This document shows, one piece after another, positions 23,850-64,000 of a DNA stretch of 64,000 nucleotides. The stretch comes from Malurus cyaneus samueli (lineage: Eukaryota; Chordata; Aves; Passeriformes; Maluridae), in contig CM019230.1 of assembly GCA_009741485.1 (NCBI GenBank), positions 3,312,619-3,376,618 on the forward strand, written 5' to 3'. A model generated the notes under the pieces. The model was not told where the DNA came from. It saw only the letters and a list, made by a program, of their open reading frames with translations, and ran no database searches. The first letter of the stretch is position 1, and each line of letters begins with the position of its first letter. The translations under genes and the position numbers were made by a program.

Positions 23850-24212
23850 ATACTCGTGCTGCCTGAATTTAGTATTTTTTAATAGAAAAAAAGCAGCAGG
23901 ATCAGCTGCCATCGCATTCGCCCGCGGTTCCCCATGGCGCCACGACCCCGAGCCGCGGCGATCGTCGGCTCACACGAACGGGAGGCTGCGCAGCAGCGCG
24001 AAGCCGCGGGCATCGTGGCCGCTCCCGAGCCCCCCGGGCCGCAGTCCCCGTCCGAGGGCTGCCCGGGCGGTCCGCAGCGCGGTCTCCGCGCGGCCCGTCC
24101 CCCACGGTGAGTGCGTGTCCCGCCGCGGTCCCTGAGCGCCCGCCCGCCGCGAGGAGCGCCGACGCGCCGCTCCGGGCAGCGCCGTGCGGGGGAGCGGCCC
24201 CGCGGTGCAGCC

Positions 24213-54702
<30,490 letters not shown>

Positions 54703-55776
54703 GAGGAGAGGGATGGAGCTTTCTTCTCTGGGACCAACATTCCAAGCACAGGCCTTCCCTTATCAGGGAAAAGTGGGATCAAAGAGCTGAATTCTCTCTC
54801 TTTGAAGAAACCAAGCCTCCAAAAAGTGCCTTGTACCTCTGCCTGTGCTGAAGCAGGAGATTGCAGAGCCCAGGGCGCGAGTGGTTAAGTGATGAACCTT
54901 GGGGATGGAGTTATTGACTCCAAGGCAGTTTTCAAGACTGTAGAAATGAGCAAAAGCTGGCTATAACCATCCCCCCATATCCCTGTACTGTATGTGATTT
55001 TGTAACAGATGTGTTTTACTACCAAAAAAAGAAATTCGAATTCAGTGATTGAAATCATATAATTACTTGGGACTGAAATGTGCAAAAGGAGCCCTTTGGT
55101 TGTAGCAAATAATCTGAACCTGCCATTGCACTACTGCCACATTAGGCATTAGACACACCACAGTGATTGTAAAGGGAATCGTTTATGCTTATCCAAAAAA
55201 TGGTATGAAAATACCATTTCTGTTTAATCAGTACTACCCTGGAAAATTAGTCCCTCATACTTGAGCAGAAACAATGACATTTTGAAAAATACTGACTTGA
55301 AAAATCAATTCAAGGTTTACCTACTGTGAAAATAAGCCTTGTTTAATATCAACCAGTATTTAGAGAAGAACTAGAACAGACCTCAGCTTAACTCACGGTA
55401 TGAGAACAGATCTGCCAAGTACCTGCAGCAAACACCAGTGGCAGCTGGGAGCTGCCTGTGACTGCAATTGTCCCTCACGGGGTAAGAAAAGGCCACCAGC
55501 CACAGAGCCAGGGCTGAGACGAGTCCTGGAAAAAAAAAGCTCAACAGGAACCAAGAGCTGTTCAGAGCAGTGAAATCAGGGCAGTGTTTAAGGGGTGCCA
55601 CAGAGCTGTAGAACCCCATTTTCTGTGTGTGTGGGCTGGTAATTCAATCCACAGGAGCCTGTGTGGTTAAAGATGCAGTATTTCTTTACATTGGCCCTGA
55701 TGCTATGACAGAGCATCGTGTGTGCTAGGATGAAGAAATGCTGAATTCTAATGTAACTGGGGTGTTCTTTTACAAT

Positions 55777-55810
55777 ATATTTATTTAATGTATTTATATT
55801 TATTTAATTT
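55777..55810 (+). promoter_or_regulatory. ERN1: AU-rich element in the ERN1 3' UTR
   Basis: A dense cluster of ATTTA pentamers, including two overlapping ATTTATTTA nonamers, in about 34 nt. Such elements recruit decay or stabilising proteins (TTP, HuR, AUF1 families). The effect on ERN1 mRNA is inferred from the motif only. Confidence 0.65.
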
Positions 55811-56239
55811 TTACTACAACGTGGTATCAAATCCAAGTGGTACAAGTATGAAGCATGCCAAATCAGTCTTAATCAGTTTTGTATTTATATTTAATCAGCT
55901 GATAACAACTGGAAGAGGAAAGTGATACTGCATCTTTCAGTGGAATTAATTAAAGGAGAAATTACAAAGTGGGAATTGGTATGACTGTGCCATTGTGTCT
56001 TAAATAAATTATTGCCAGTAATATGTATGAGGGGTACATACAGCTACTTTTCTGGAGCTACTTTACAGGATGTTTTTCCTACTTTTACAATGTGTGAGAG
56101 CAATTTACCTAAGATGTCAAACTGTGCAGGTTACATGTTTCTAAAGCTTGAAAAAATAATGGTAGTTTTACCTAAGAAGAGTCAAAGCCTATTTCATATT
56201 TTTGTACTTCTCATGTAAAGGTCTTTTATAAATCTACTA

Positions 56240-56245
56240 AATAAA
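56240..56245 (+). terminator. ERN1: Distal ERN1 polyadenylation signal
   Basis: Canonical AATAAA. A proximal copy lies at 56,003-56,008. Confidence 0.65.
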
Positions 56246-56265
56246 AACTTGTACTCAGACTAAAA

Positions 56266-57480
56266 CCCCACAACTTGTAGCAACAATGTGTGCCCGGGGA
56301 ACCCAGCAGGCCTGGTGCTGGCAGAGCTGGCAGGGAAGGGGCCAAGGCCTGCAGCAGTCCTGTCCTATCTCCCTTAGGAAGGGACATAAGCCTGGCTTTT
56401 GAGCCTGCTCAAACCACTGCCTGCCTGCTCACAGGGCTGTTTGGGTTAGAGAAAGCACTGAGCCTCCTTGAAGGTCCAGGAGCCTCATTTGTTACGCTGA
56501 CAATCCCCAGGCATCAAGGCAGGTGAGATAAAATGGCTGGAATTTGTACTGGTGTGCAATAAAGAAATAGCCATAAATAAATAGTTTTGGATCACGTGCT
56601 TCACAGGAAACAGAAAGCCACTCAGACAGTTCTGTGTGCAGCACGGCCTGGGGGAGCCCAGTGCCACAGGGGACTGAGGAACCTCTTACCTTCTGTGACC
56701 CTGCCAACCTCTCCACTTGGAGAGGTGGCCTGGAGTGAGGAGGTAGCTGATACAGAGAGGAATTAGGTGGATCTGAAAGTTTTAAATAAAAAAAAAGTAG
56801 CCATAGATACATACATCTGCCACACCCTATCCTGACACTTGGCTGATTTCGGTGGGGCTGAAGCTGCTGGATTGTAAAATCAACACCACCCAGAAGCCCT
56901 GCTGCGAAGTGGGTGGAGACTTGATGGCTCATCAGAAATAGTTCTGTAAAGCCGTTTCCCCCTTTTTTTTTTTTTTTCCGGTAGAATTTTGAAGAGACTT
57001 GCAGGAGCTGCAGAACACCCACAGTGCTCAGACTGCTGCCCGTGCAGAGCCTGGTACCACAAGTGCTGGAGCACCTTCCCTCCTGTGGGAACCCCTTCCC
57101 TGCAGGCAGGACAGCGCTGGGGACAGCCGGTGACCCGCGGGCTGCGCAAGGTAAGCGCTCCGTGTGCTGCGGCCATGCGGTCACTGTCAGCCTGGCGGGG
57201 TACCTGGCTGGGAGAGGATTTAACGGAATGTGAGGATGTCCCTCCGGCCACCCCGCTGGGATAGGAGCTGCTTGGCAGCACTAAATGGGACTGTGAGCAG
57301 CTCAGACAGGTGGGAGCGGGGCACAGACAGCTTTGCACCCCCTCCCTTCCCACCCCTGCAGCCCAGAGCACCCCGAGCCCACCAGAGCACAAACCCGCTG
57401 CCATCCCCGACTGCTGCTAGAACCATGAGGGATCAGGGACCCGCGGGCCCCTCAGCCGCCCTTCCCCCGCTCTGCTCCCG
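56266..57480. other. Spacer between ERN1 and the SAMD9-like gene
   Basis: Mostly non-repetitive, becoming GC-rich from about 57,000. A strong donor-like AAG/GTAAGC at 57,150/57,151 could end a non-coding first exon of the downstream gene. A poly-T tract precedes it at about 56,964-56,978. Open frames here on both strands match nothing I know. Confidence 0.5.
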
Positions 57481-57484
57481 CCTA

Positions 57485-57539
57485 TTTCAGTTTCGATTCC
57501 CGGGCAAGGCTGCTGGCTCGGAAACGCTTCCTGACGTCA
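57485..57539 (+). promoter_or_regulatory. ISRE and CRE, candidate interferon-responsive promoter of the SAMD9-like gene
   Basis: TTTCAGTTTC at 57,485-57,494 is, on the minus strand, GAAACTGAAA, an exact GAAANNGAAA IRF/ISGF3 core. Forty-seven bp downstream, TGACGTCA at 57,532-57,539 is a perfect palindromic CRE. Both lie in a GC-rich stretch about 0.5 kb before the coding start exon. SAMD9-family genes are interferon-induced, so the context fits. The transcription start is not located. Confidence 0.6.
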
Positions 57540-57827
57540 GCCGGCACAGCAGGGTGGGACAGAGACACAGGCGCGGGAGGGATTCACCACAAGCCGACCC
57601 ACTGGCCAAGCGCAGCCCTGGGAGGTGGCCAAAGGCACTGAAAGATCGGTATCATAGGGACATTTTTAGCTCCCCTTTCTCGGGGAAGGCTGCACTAACA
57701 GTCAATGCAAATCAGTTTCCCATTTTCACAATCAGTATGTTTACACTTACTCTGAGGGATCCCCTACACATACAGCACATCAGGGCAGTCCCGTAACTGC
57801 TCACACCAAAGCTACAGCCACTGCCTT

Positions 57828-57850
57828 CACACACACACACACACACACAC
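57828..57850. repeat. (CA)n microsatellite
   Basis: About eleven uninterrupted CA units upstream of the SAMD9-like start exon. Confidence 0.92.
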
Positions 57851-58014
57851 CACAAAGACGCCGGGTAGCTGGCAATGCCAGGCTTTTAGAAGTACAGAAA
57901 TTACCTTGGACTAAAAAGGTGGGGAGGAAGTTGGGAAAACAGACCACCAAAGTCAACTTGAACTAATGCAGGAATGTTAACTGTAAATCTGAAGTTATTT
58001 TTTCCCCCCTCTAG

Positions 58015-58060
58015 GGTTTTGTTCATTAACAGCAAGGATTTCCTTTACCAAAGACAATGG
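58015..58060 (+). other. SAMD9L: Start-codon exon of the SAMD9-like gene
   Basis: It is preceded by a strong polypyrimidine tract and AG (58,013-58,014) and followed by GTATGT. It holds 42 nt of 5' UTR, the ATG and the first base of codon 2. Because it has its own acceptor, at least one further upstream non-coding exon must exist; its location is not settled. Confidence 0.82.
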
Positions 58061-61000
58061 GTATGTATTGCTTTCAGAAAAATCCTATTTTATGTGCAGC
58101 AATTTGTTTTTTAGTATCTGCATTTTGAGCATTCATCTCTAGCAGCGAACTAACCAGTACTCCTATCATCTTAAGGTTTGCATTGGTGCTATCCTCATTC
58201 AGCAGAAAATAATTAGACTTAAGTGCGTAAATATCTGCCCATACCTCTCCAGTTTCAAGAATCCAGCCCTGTCAATTCCCATAAACCCTACTGCATCATT
58301 CCCTGCAAAAAACATTTTGGGTTATTTCCAGTACTCCCTTTGGGGATCATTTCCAAATCTCCCTCCTAGTTTTCCTGCTTTGCTGATTCATTAGTCTTGC
58401 ACAATTGCTTAGAACTGTTTCTGATTAAGGTTAAGGATACTTTATCATCAGAACTGACATACTTGAGAAGTTAAGACCTGCTTGACTGGTGGAAAGAAAA
58501 TAATCTAACATTCAGTGTGCCCAAACAAACATTAGTTTGTATTGCTAATATGTAATTCTAATTTCTAGATTACAAAACATTACCTGTGAACGAATGGGAT
58601 GAGAGCCATGTCAAATGTTGGCTGGAATCTACTGGAATCAAGAAGGAGTATACAGAAAAATTATATGCAGAAGAAGTGACAGGTCCAGCACTAAAGGAAC
58701 TGGATGAGACTTTCCTCAAAGACATGGGAATGAAGAAAGGCCAAATCCAGATCTTAATCCACAAGAGAAATGAACTTCTGCAGGTCCAGGACAAGGCACA
58801 GCAAGTCAAGGACCCCAGCAGCGAAACATCCAAAAGAACCGATGCACAAACAGGCACAGCCAGAGCCAGCAATGCCCCCACTCAGGACACAGCGAGTGGA
58901 GGCAGCTCTGGTGCTGCAGGTACAACCAGCAGTGAGAACACAGCTCCTACTTCTGGCAAGAGGCAAAGAAGAGGCAAGAAATCCCAGCTTCGAAATGCTG
59001 ATGAAGTTTTAGATGTCAGAAACTGTCGGCCATTTAGAAGTCAGGATACTGATTTCAAGTACGTGAAAGACACAGTTCTTGCTCCAGAAACTGGAGTCAG
59101 TGATTTAATCACTCCCTGCCATGAATACAAATCTTTGGACACTGCTGCAGAACTGAACAAAGATCAACTGCAATCAAAATTTGCCTCTGAAGTGATACGG
59201 TTTGCTTCAGCCTGCATGAACATTCGAACAAATGGTACCATCCATTTTGGTGTCATGGACAGTGTTGAGGACAAGGGCTGGATACATGGACAGATCAATG
59301 GCATAAAGGTCAAAAACAGGGAAGACTTTGTTGATGCACTAGATTATATAGAAAAATGCTTTTGCAATAATTTACAAGAAATTGCAAGGAAATGTATTCA
59401 CCCACCTGTGTTTGTTGAAGTGATTTCAAAAGACTCTCAGGAGCAAAGATTTGTAGTGGAGGTTGACATTGAACCACTATTCAGCTTAGTAAAGAAGAAT
59501 TGTTTTGAAGTTTACTTGCCAAAATACAACGAAAACAGTGGGAAAGTGATCCTGACCAAAGAACCAACTCTCTACCAGAGATTAGGAGCAAAGTCTGAAC
59601 CTGTGCTGCGCAACAAACTCACTGCTTTCATTCAGGCTATGCAAGACAGGGACGATCAAAGAGAAAGAGCTGAGCTCTCCAGCACACAAGTAGCCACAGA
59701 AATACCTCAAGATTTAGGAAGAAAGTTATCAATTCTATTAAATAATGGCAAAAGCTACATGGATGATTCCCTACGGTACATCCTTGTCACAAACAGATGT
59801 AACCAGGATAATCTGAACTATATCAATTTTTTAATGCACTTGAATATCTTCTGTGTCTTTGACTTTGATGAACATTCTAATGTGTCAGGGCTGTACCGCA
59901 AGTACAAAGAGCACCATGAAACAAGTTCTTATTTTTTACAGGATTTTTACAAAGAAATTAAGACTGATAATTCTCTCTCTCAGAAACTGTTTGATCAGAC
60001 TAGCTGGATATTCTGCAATGGGCGCAGTGACTTCCTTGGGGATGAAAAGCCTTGTGATGAAAATACATGGATTAGAACCAAAAAAAAACACCTGAAGAAA
60101 GTAATTACTTGTATCTGTGAGGAAGTTCTGCCAGAGGGCTCTTTCATTGTGCTTTTTCTGTTGCTATCACCAGTGCAGAAACCACTTGTGGACACTTTTC
60201 AGGAATTCTATACAGAGATGCATGGCATGCAATACATCATGTGCATTGCAGAGTCCAGAAAAAATTACAGAAAGTGGGCTAATCTAGCTCAGGAATCCTG
60301 CAGCATTGAGACATTAGAACAATGCAGTGTTGTGGGTATGAAGCTCAGTCATGTAGATGCCACCATTCAATCAATGCTGCCTTCTACAGCCCAACCCAGA
60401 CACCTGCCAGCTTCCAGTGGAGGGGTGTGTACACTTCCCTTGAGGGAAGAAGAGAAACTGTATTCCCTAGAAATCCTTTGTGCAGACCAATGTGATGATA
60501 TCAAACCAAATCTTTGGACTGAAAAACAAATACAAGAAATAGAACAAAATTTTTACCGTGGCAGGAAAATCACGTGGGAAAACCTGTGGCTTGCTGATAA
60601 AAAACGCTGTGGGGATATCATTGAACGCGAAGCATGCACGGAGGCAAGCAAACTCCTGGATGGCATTTTACGAGGAAGTGGACAAAGTTATTCTGTGGCT
60701 AAACTAAAGATATTTCACCACCCTGGAAGTGGTGGAAGCACAATAGCACGGCAAGTTCTATGGAAAAACAGAAAGCGTTTTAGATGTGCTGTTATCAAGA
60801 CCTCATATCTACCTTCAACCGTTTGCAATCATGTGCTTGCACTTAGAGATTATGAAGAAAAGGAAATCACTCACTGCTTTCCCGTCCTCCTCCTGATCGA
60901 AGATTATGATGACGAGTACTTTGAAGAACTACGGAGTCAGTTAATGGAGGCTGTCACAACCAGGCAAATGAAGACCTCCAGACCTTACTTCATCCTCGTG

Positions 61001-63223
61001 TGCTGCAAACGATGCAATGACCCTGAAAGGCTTTGCAAGGCTTCTCCACAGGACACAGTTGCTGTCACTCACAAGCTGACAGAGTCAGAGAAAAATCTGT
61101 TCAACACAAAACTTGAAAAACTGAAGCAGAAAGTTGTCAAGCCAGAATTCATACTTACATTTGTGCTGATGTGTGAGGAGTTCAATAAAACGTACGTATC
61201 AGACTTGGTAGAGCACATACTGCAAGGCATTGACCACTCCTCTCGAGACACCTGCTTGATACGTTACGTGGCTTTGCTCAACTCTTATGTACCCAATTCA
61301 TACCTTTCACTGTCACACTGTGAGGCTTTTCTGGGGCTGGGGGCATATACAGACAGTAATGTAAGAGGATACAATTTCAAACATCGCTTGAGTGAACAAG
61401 CGAAAATTCTTTTCATTGAGCTAAACGAAAGTACCCCTTACATTTCATCTATTCGGATAATACACTGCCTGGTTGCAAAAGAAATTCTGCATCAGCTATC
61501 AGGCAATCAACCACAAAGTCAACTTGCAACAACTCTTCTTCAGGAAAAGACACTCTTTGAAAACAGATTTGGACGAAAAGAATTCATAACGTTTATCAGA
61601 CATCTGTTTATTCGACGTGATAAAAGAAGCAGGGGTGACAACACTGATACTCTCTTCTCCCCATTCATTGAACATGTCTGTAAAGCTGAAGACTGTGAAA
61701 AAGCTATTGCTGTTTTAAAAGCTGCATATGAACTCCTTGGAAAAGATGCTTTTTTTGCCCAGCAGCTGGCCAGACTAAATTACAGCAATGAAAAATTTGA
61801 AGATGCAAAATACTGGGCAACGGTTGCAAAATCTCATTTGCCAACTGATTCTTATATTTTGGATACAGAAGGTCAAGTCTACAGGAGATGGTTTAGTTTC
61901 ACTGTGGATAAAATGACAGAGGAGGACACCCCTGAAAGCATCATTGACAAGATAAAACTTGCTCTTAAAGCTATGGAATGCTTCAGGGCTGCACAACAGG
62001 CTGCAAAGAACGAACGTGAAACAATGAACAATGCTGGCTATTTTGGAGAAGTAGAAGTAGGTTGTCGCCTTCTTCGATTTTTGTCCACACTCCCTGTATT
62101 CCGCAGAAGTCCAGAGGGGGAATATACTGAGCTTGTGAAATACCTCATCACAGATTACGTTCCTGAAGACATAAAACCGTGGGGAACGCTTCTTCATTCC
62201 CGTTTAAGAGGCTTGCGCCAGAACCTGTACAATGCTCTGGAATGGATTTCAGAAGAAGTAAGTTATTTCCAAACAGATAAAAACCAAGACAAGGATGATG
62301 AAAATGATGCCAACGAAGAACAAATTTATAACCCCAGAAAATGGCTGAAAAGACAATCAGAGGTATATGCTAAATTCTTCATCTCAGCATCACTCATTGA
62401 TGACAGCAACAAAGGTCCTGAAACTCAGCTCATCAGACGCATGAATATTTATAGGAGTGGTGGAGGAAATGTCACCAATATCCTGTCATTCCTAACAGAT
62501 AAGAGAGAGAACAGGGCAGCTGAAAAGCTAGAAAGTATCCTCAGTTTCTATCCAGAAAACCCACACAGGCTGGAGGACAGCGAGCTGATCAATTATATTT
62601 TGAGCCACATCACATTGGCCTGCTTAGCACCAGGATCAGCCAAACTCCTTCCACTGCAAATTCTTCGTGAGCTCAGTAAAAAATTCCTGAAAGGAAAAAG
62701 ACCATTTCCAGCAAGTGCCTATTTTTTGCTAACTTTGCTGTACTGGCCAGATGAGGCATTAGACAAAGAGCCTACTCCAGACAAAGATGATATTTTAACT
62801 TCAGCCCTTCAAACCCTGAAACGTTTATATGACATCAAGATGAAAGATGTTTCTACCACAAAGAAAAGAATCTACACCCATTTTTTTCTGGGAAAGGGTT
62901 ATGACTTACTTAAGATTGTGCACAAAACTAAAATTGATAAATTGATGGTGGGGTCCTTAGATGAGAGGAGAATGAAGTGGCTACATGGAACTGTATGGAA
63001 TATTCCCGAAATTCGTGACAATCTCAAGAGAGTTTCTGGCTGGACCAAGGACAGAAATATATTTATACGTGGTCACGTGAATGAGATCCGTATCTTGCCA
63101 CTCCATCATGAATCAGTGCCTGCTGGAAATGAAAATGTAACCTTTTATATAGGCTTTTCATTTAATGGTCTTGTTGCTTTCAATATTGAGGTTGAAAATG
63201 ATGCAGCCTTCGGAAGAGCATAA
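58057..63223 (+). CDS. SAMD9L: SAMD9/SAMD9L-family antiviral protein, complete, 1,552 residues, two coding exons
   Basis: SAMD9 and SAMD9L are cytosolic interferon-induced restriction factors that cleave tRNA-Phe and shut down translation (known). The start codon is in a small exon (58,015-58,060; ATG at 58,057, Kozak GACAATGG). Codon 2 (GAT) is split by an intron at 58,061-58,568, and the second exon runs 58,569-63,223 as one open frame of about 4.65 kb. The start reads MDYKTLPVNEWDESHVKCWL. Domains by residue: SAM about 11-75; Ser/Thr-rich basic linker 76-150; AlbA_2-like nuclease domain about 185-330 (NGTIHFGVMD); STAND P-loop NTPase with Walker A HPGSGGST at 719-726 and Walker B-like VLLLIED at 774-780; helical TPR-like repeats about 1,050-1,450; OB-like C-terminus (FIRGHVNEIRILPLHH). 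Human SAMD9 and SAMD9L are about 1,585 residues, so it is full length. I cannot tell whether it is closer to SAMD9 or SAMD9L, and the symbol is a family label. Confidence 0.9.
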
Positions 63224-64000
63224 GGTATGTAATACATTAACAGAATACACTGTGCTCTTAGAAGGTACAGCACTGGAAGTGTCCACTGTCACATTTAAAA
63301 CTAAAAATTGATTGCCCTGGTTGAACATCAGGCAAAAAGAAAATCAGAATTAACTACTATAATAGTGACCAATTAACTAAAAAAAATTGAAACTACTAGT
63401 AAAGTGTAGTTTGAGCCATACCTTTTGTAGTTTTGGAGTCAAGAAAGCAAGATTTCAGATCAAAGACAGCAATCTTTCTTCTCAGGTCATAGATTATGAT
63501 TTTAAGATGATTTCTTGGTCGTCTTGATCAGTACAAGAATTTGTCCCGGGTAACTATGGTTTTCTTCTTTAACCAGAAACAGAGAAGTTTTACACCATGT
63601 ACACTGCTCTGGCCGTAACATACTTCGCTTTCTGATGTGTATGAAATACAACTCCCAGCTGCCACTGTCAGTGTAGAAGGAATTTTAAAGCTGACTTTGC
63701 AAACATCAGGACTGATGAAAAAACAGATCTGCCTAACTCCTACACTGCTTCTCTGTATAAATGTTACCTTACTAGACATATCTGTATCTGGGGTGGGGTA
63801 CAGAGATGTGAGCAATTAGACATGGATGACATAAAACATTACTTGTAAGCACTGTTATGTGTTCACAGTTCGAACAATTCCTGCACGTGGTGAAGTGATT
63901 TTGCATTATCATCCAAGGAATGCAACAGAGTACAGAACTCAAATTTGTCTATAGCATACACCCATGATTTGAAAAATGCAAAGGATTTTTGTTTTCAGTG
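63224..64000 (+). other. 3' flank of the SAMD9-like gene, right edge of window
   Basis: After the TAA the sequence is AT-rich without further coding potential. A donor-like GTATGT follows the stop by 2 nt. I find no clear AATAAA before the window ends. At 63,817-63,849 a short segment resembles the spliced start of the SAMD9-like mRNA (see findings). Confidence 0.5.

Larger units (their letters stand above)
54703..56265 (+). other. ERN1: ERN1 3' UTR
   Basis: About 1.55 kb from the stop to the last polyadenylation signal. AATAAA occurs at 56,003-56,008 and again at 56,240-56,245, so two 3' ends about 240 nt apart are possible. No coding sequence is visible. Confidence 0.75.

Noticed and set aside
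23800..24210. CCAAT at about 23,817 and CCACG at about 24,101 as an ER-stress response element
   Set aside because: The spacing is far from the required nine bases, and the CCAAT lies inside the CR1 fragment.
56492..57404. Open frames of 230 and 174 codons on the minus strand and 188 codons on the + strand between ERN1 and the SAMD9-like gene
   Set aside because: They overlap each other in several frames, show no domains or conserved motifs, include a homopolymer-coded lysine run, and sit in GC-rich promoter-like sequence.

Overview
The window is vertebrate nuclear DNA: long introns with canonical GT..AG junctions, AATAAA polyadenylation signals, a CpG island and interspersed repeats. The recognisable interspersed repeats are CR1 LINE 3' ends of the kind abundant in birds, the introns are compact, and the proteins are close to but not identical with the mammalian ones I know. 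A bird is the best guess; I cannot name the species.

Layout, left to right. (1) 1-20,290: the 3' half of TEX2 on the + strand. Ten coding exons (3,857-18,419) encode the last 581 residues, including the lipid-binding SMP domain, followed by a 3' UTR of about 1.9 kb. (2) 21,096-21,373, minus strand: a tiny two-exon snoRNA host gene (SNHG25-like) with a TATA box, a TOP-type start and a single intron carrying a C/D box snoRNA. Its D' guide has 13 nt of complementarity to the 28S rRNA segment targeted by SNORD104. The order TEX2-SNORD104-ERN1 with the snoRNA on the opposite strand is the same as in human. (3) 21,470-22,450: a G-rich minisatellite made of about 22-24 bp units that repeat a GC box, lying directly upstream of the snoRNA host promoter. 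(4) 23,056-23,826: two CR1 fragments, then a CpG island at about 23,880-24,480. (5) 24,213-54,702: complete ERN1 (IRE1-alpha), 22 coding exons and 971 residues, with a 3' UTR to about 56,260 that holds an AU-rich element. (6) 57,485-63,223: an intact SAMD9/SAMD9L-family antiviral gene. The ATG sits in a small separate exon, and a near-perfect ISRE and a CRE lie upstream. (7) 63,224-64,000: 3' flank, with a short sequence resembling the spliced SAMD9-like start region, possibly the edge of a tandem paralog.

TEX2 is an ER lipid-transfer protein at membrane contacts, ERN1 is the ER stress sensor kinase/RNase, and SAMD9L is a cytosolic interferon-induced translation inhibitor. The first three loci form a conserved synteny block. 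The SAMD9-like gene is the part not expected beside ERN1 from the human map. All exon models below were joined by hand by checking reading phase across every junction.
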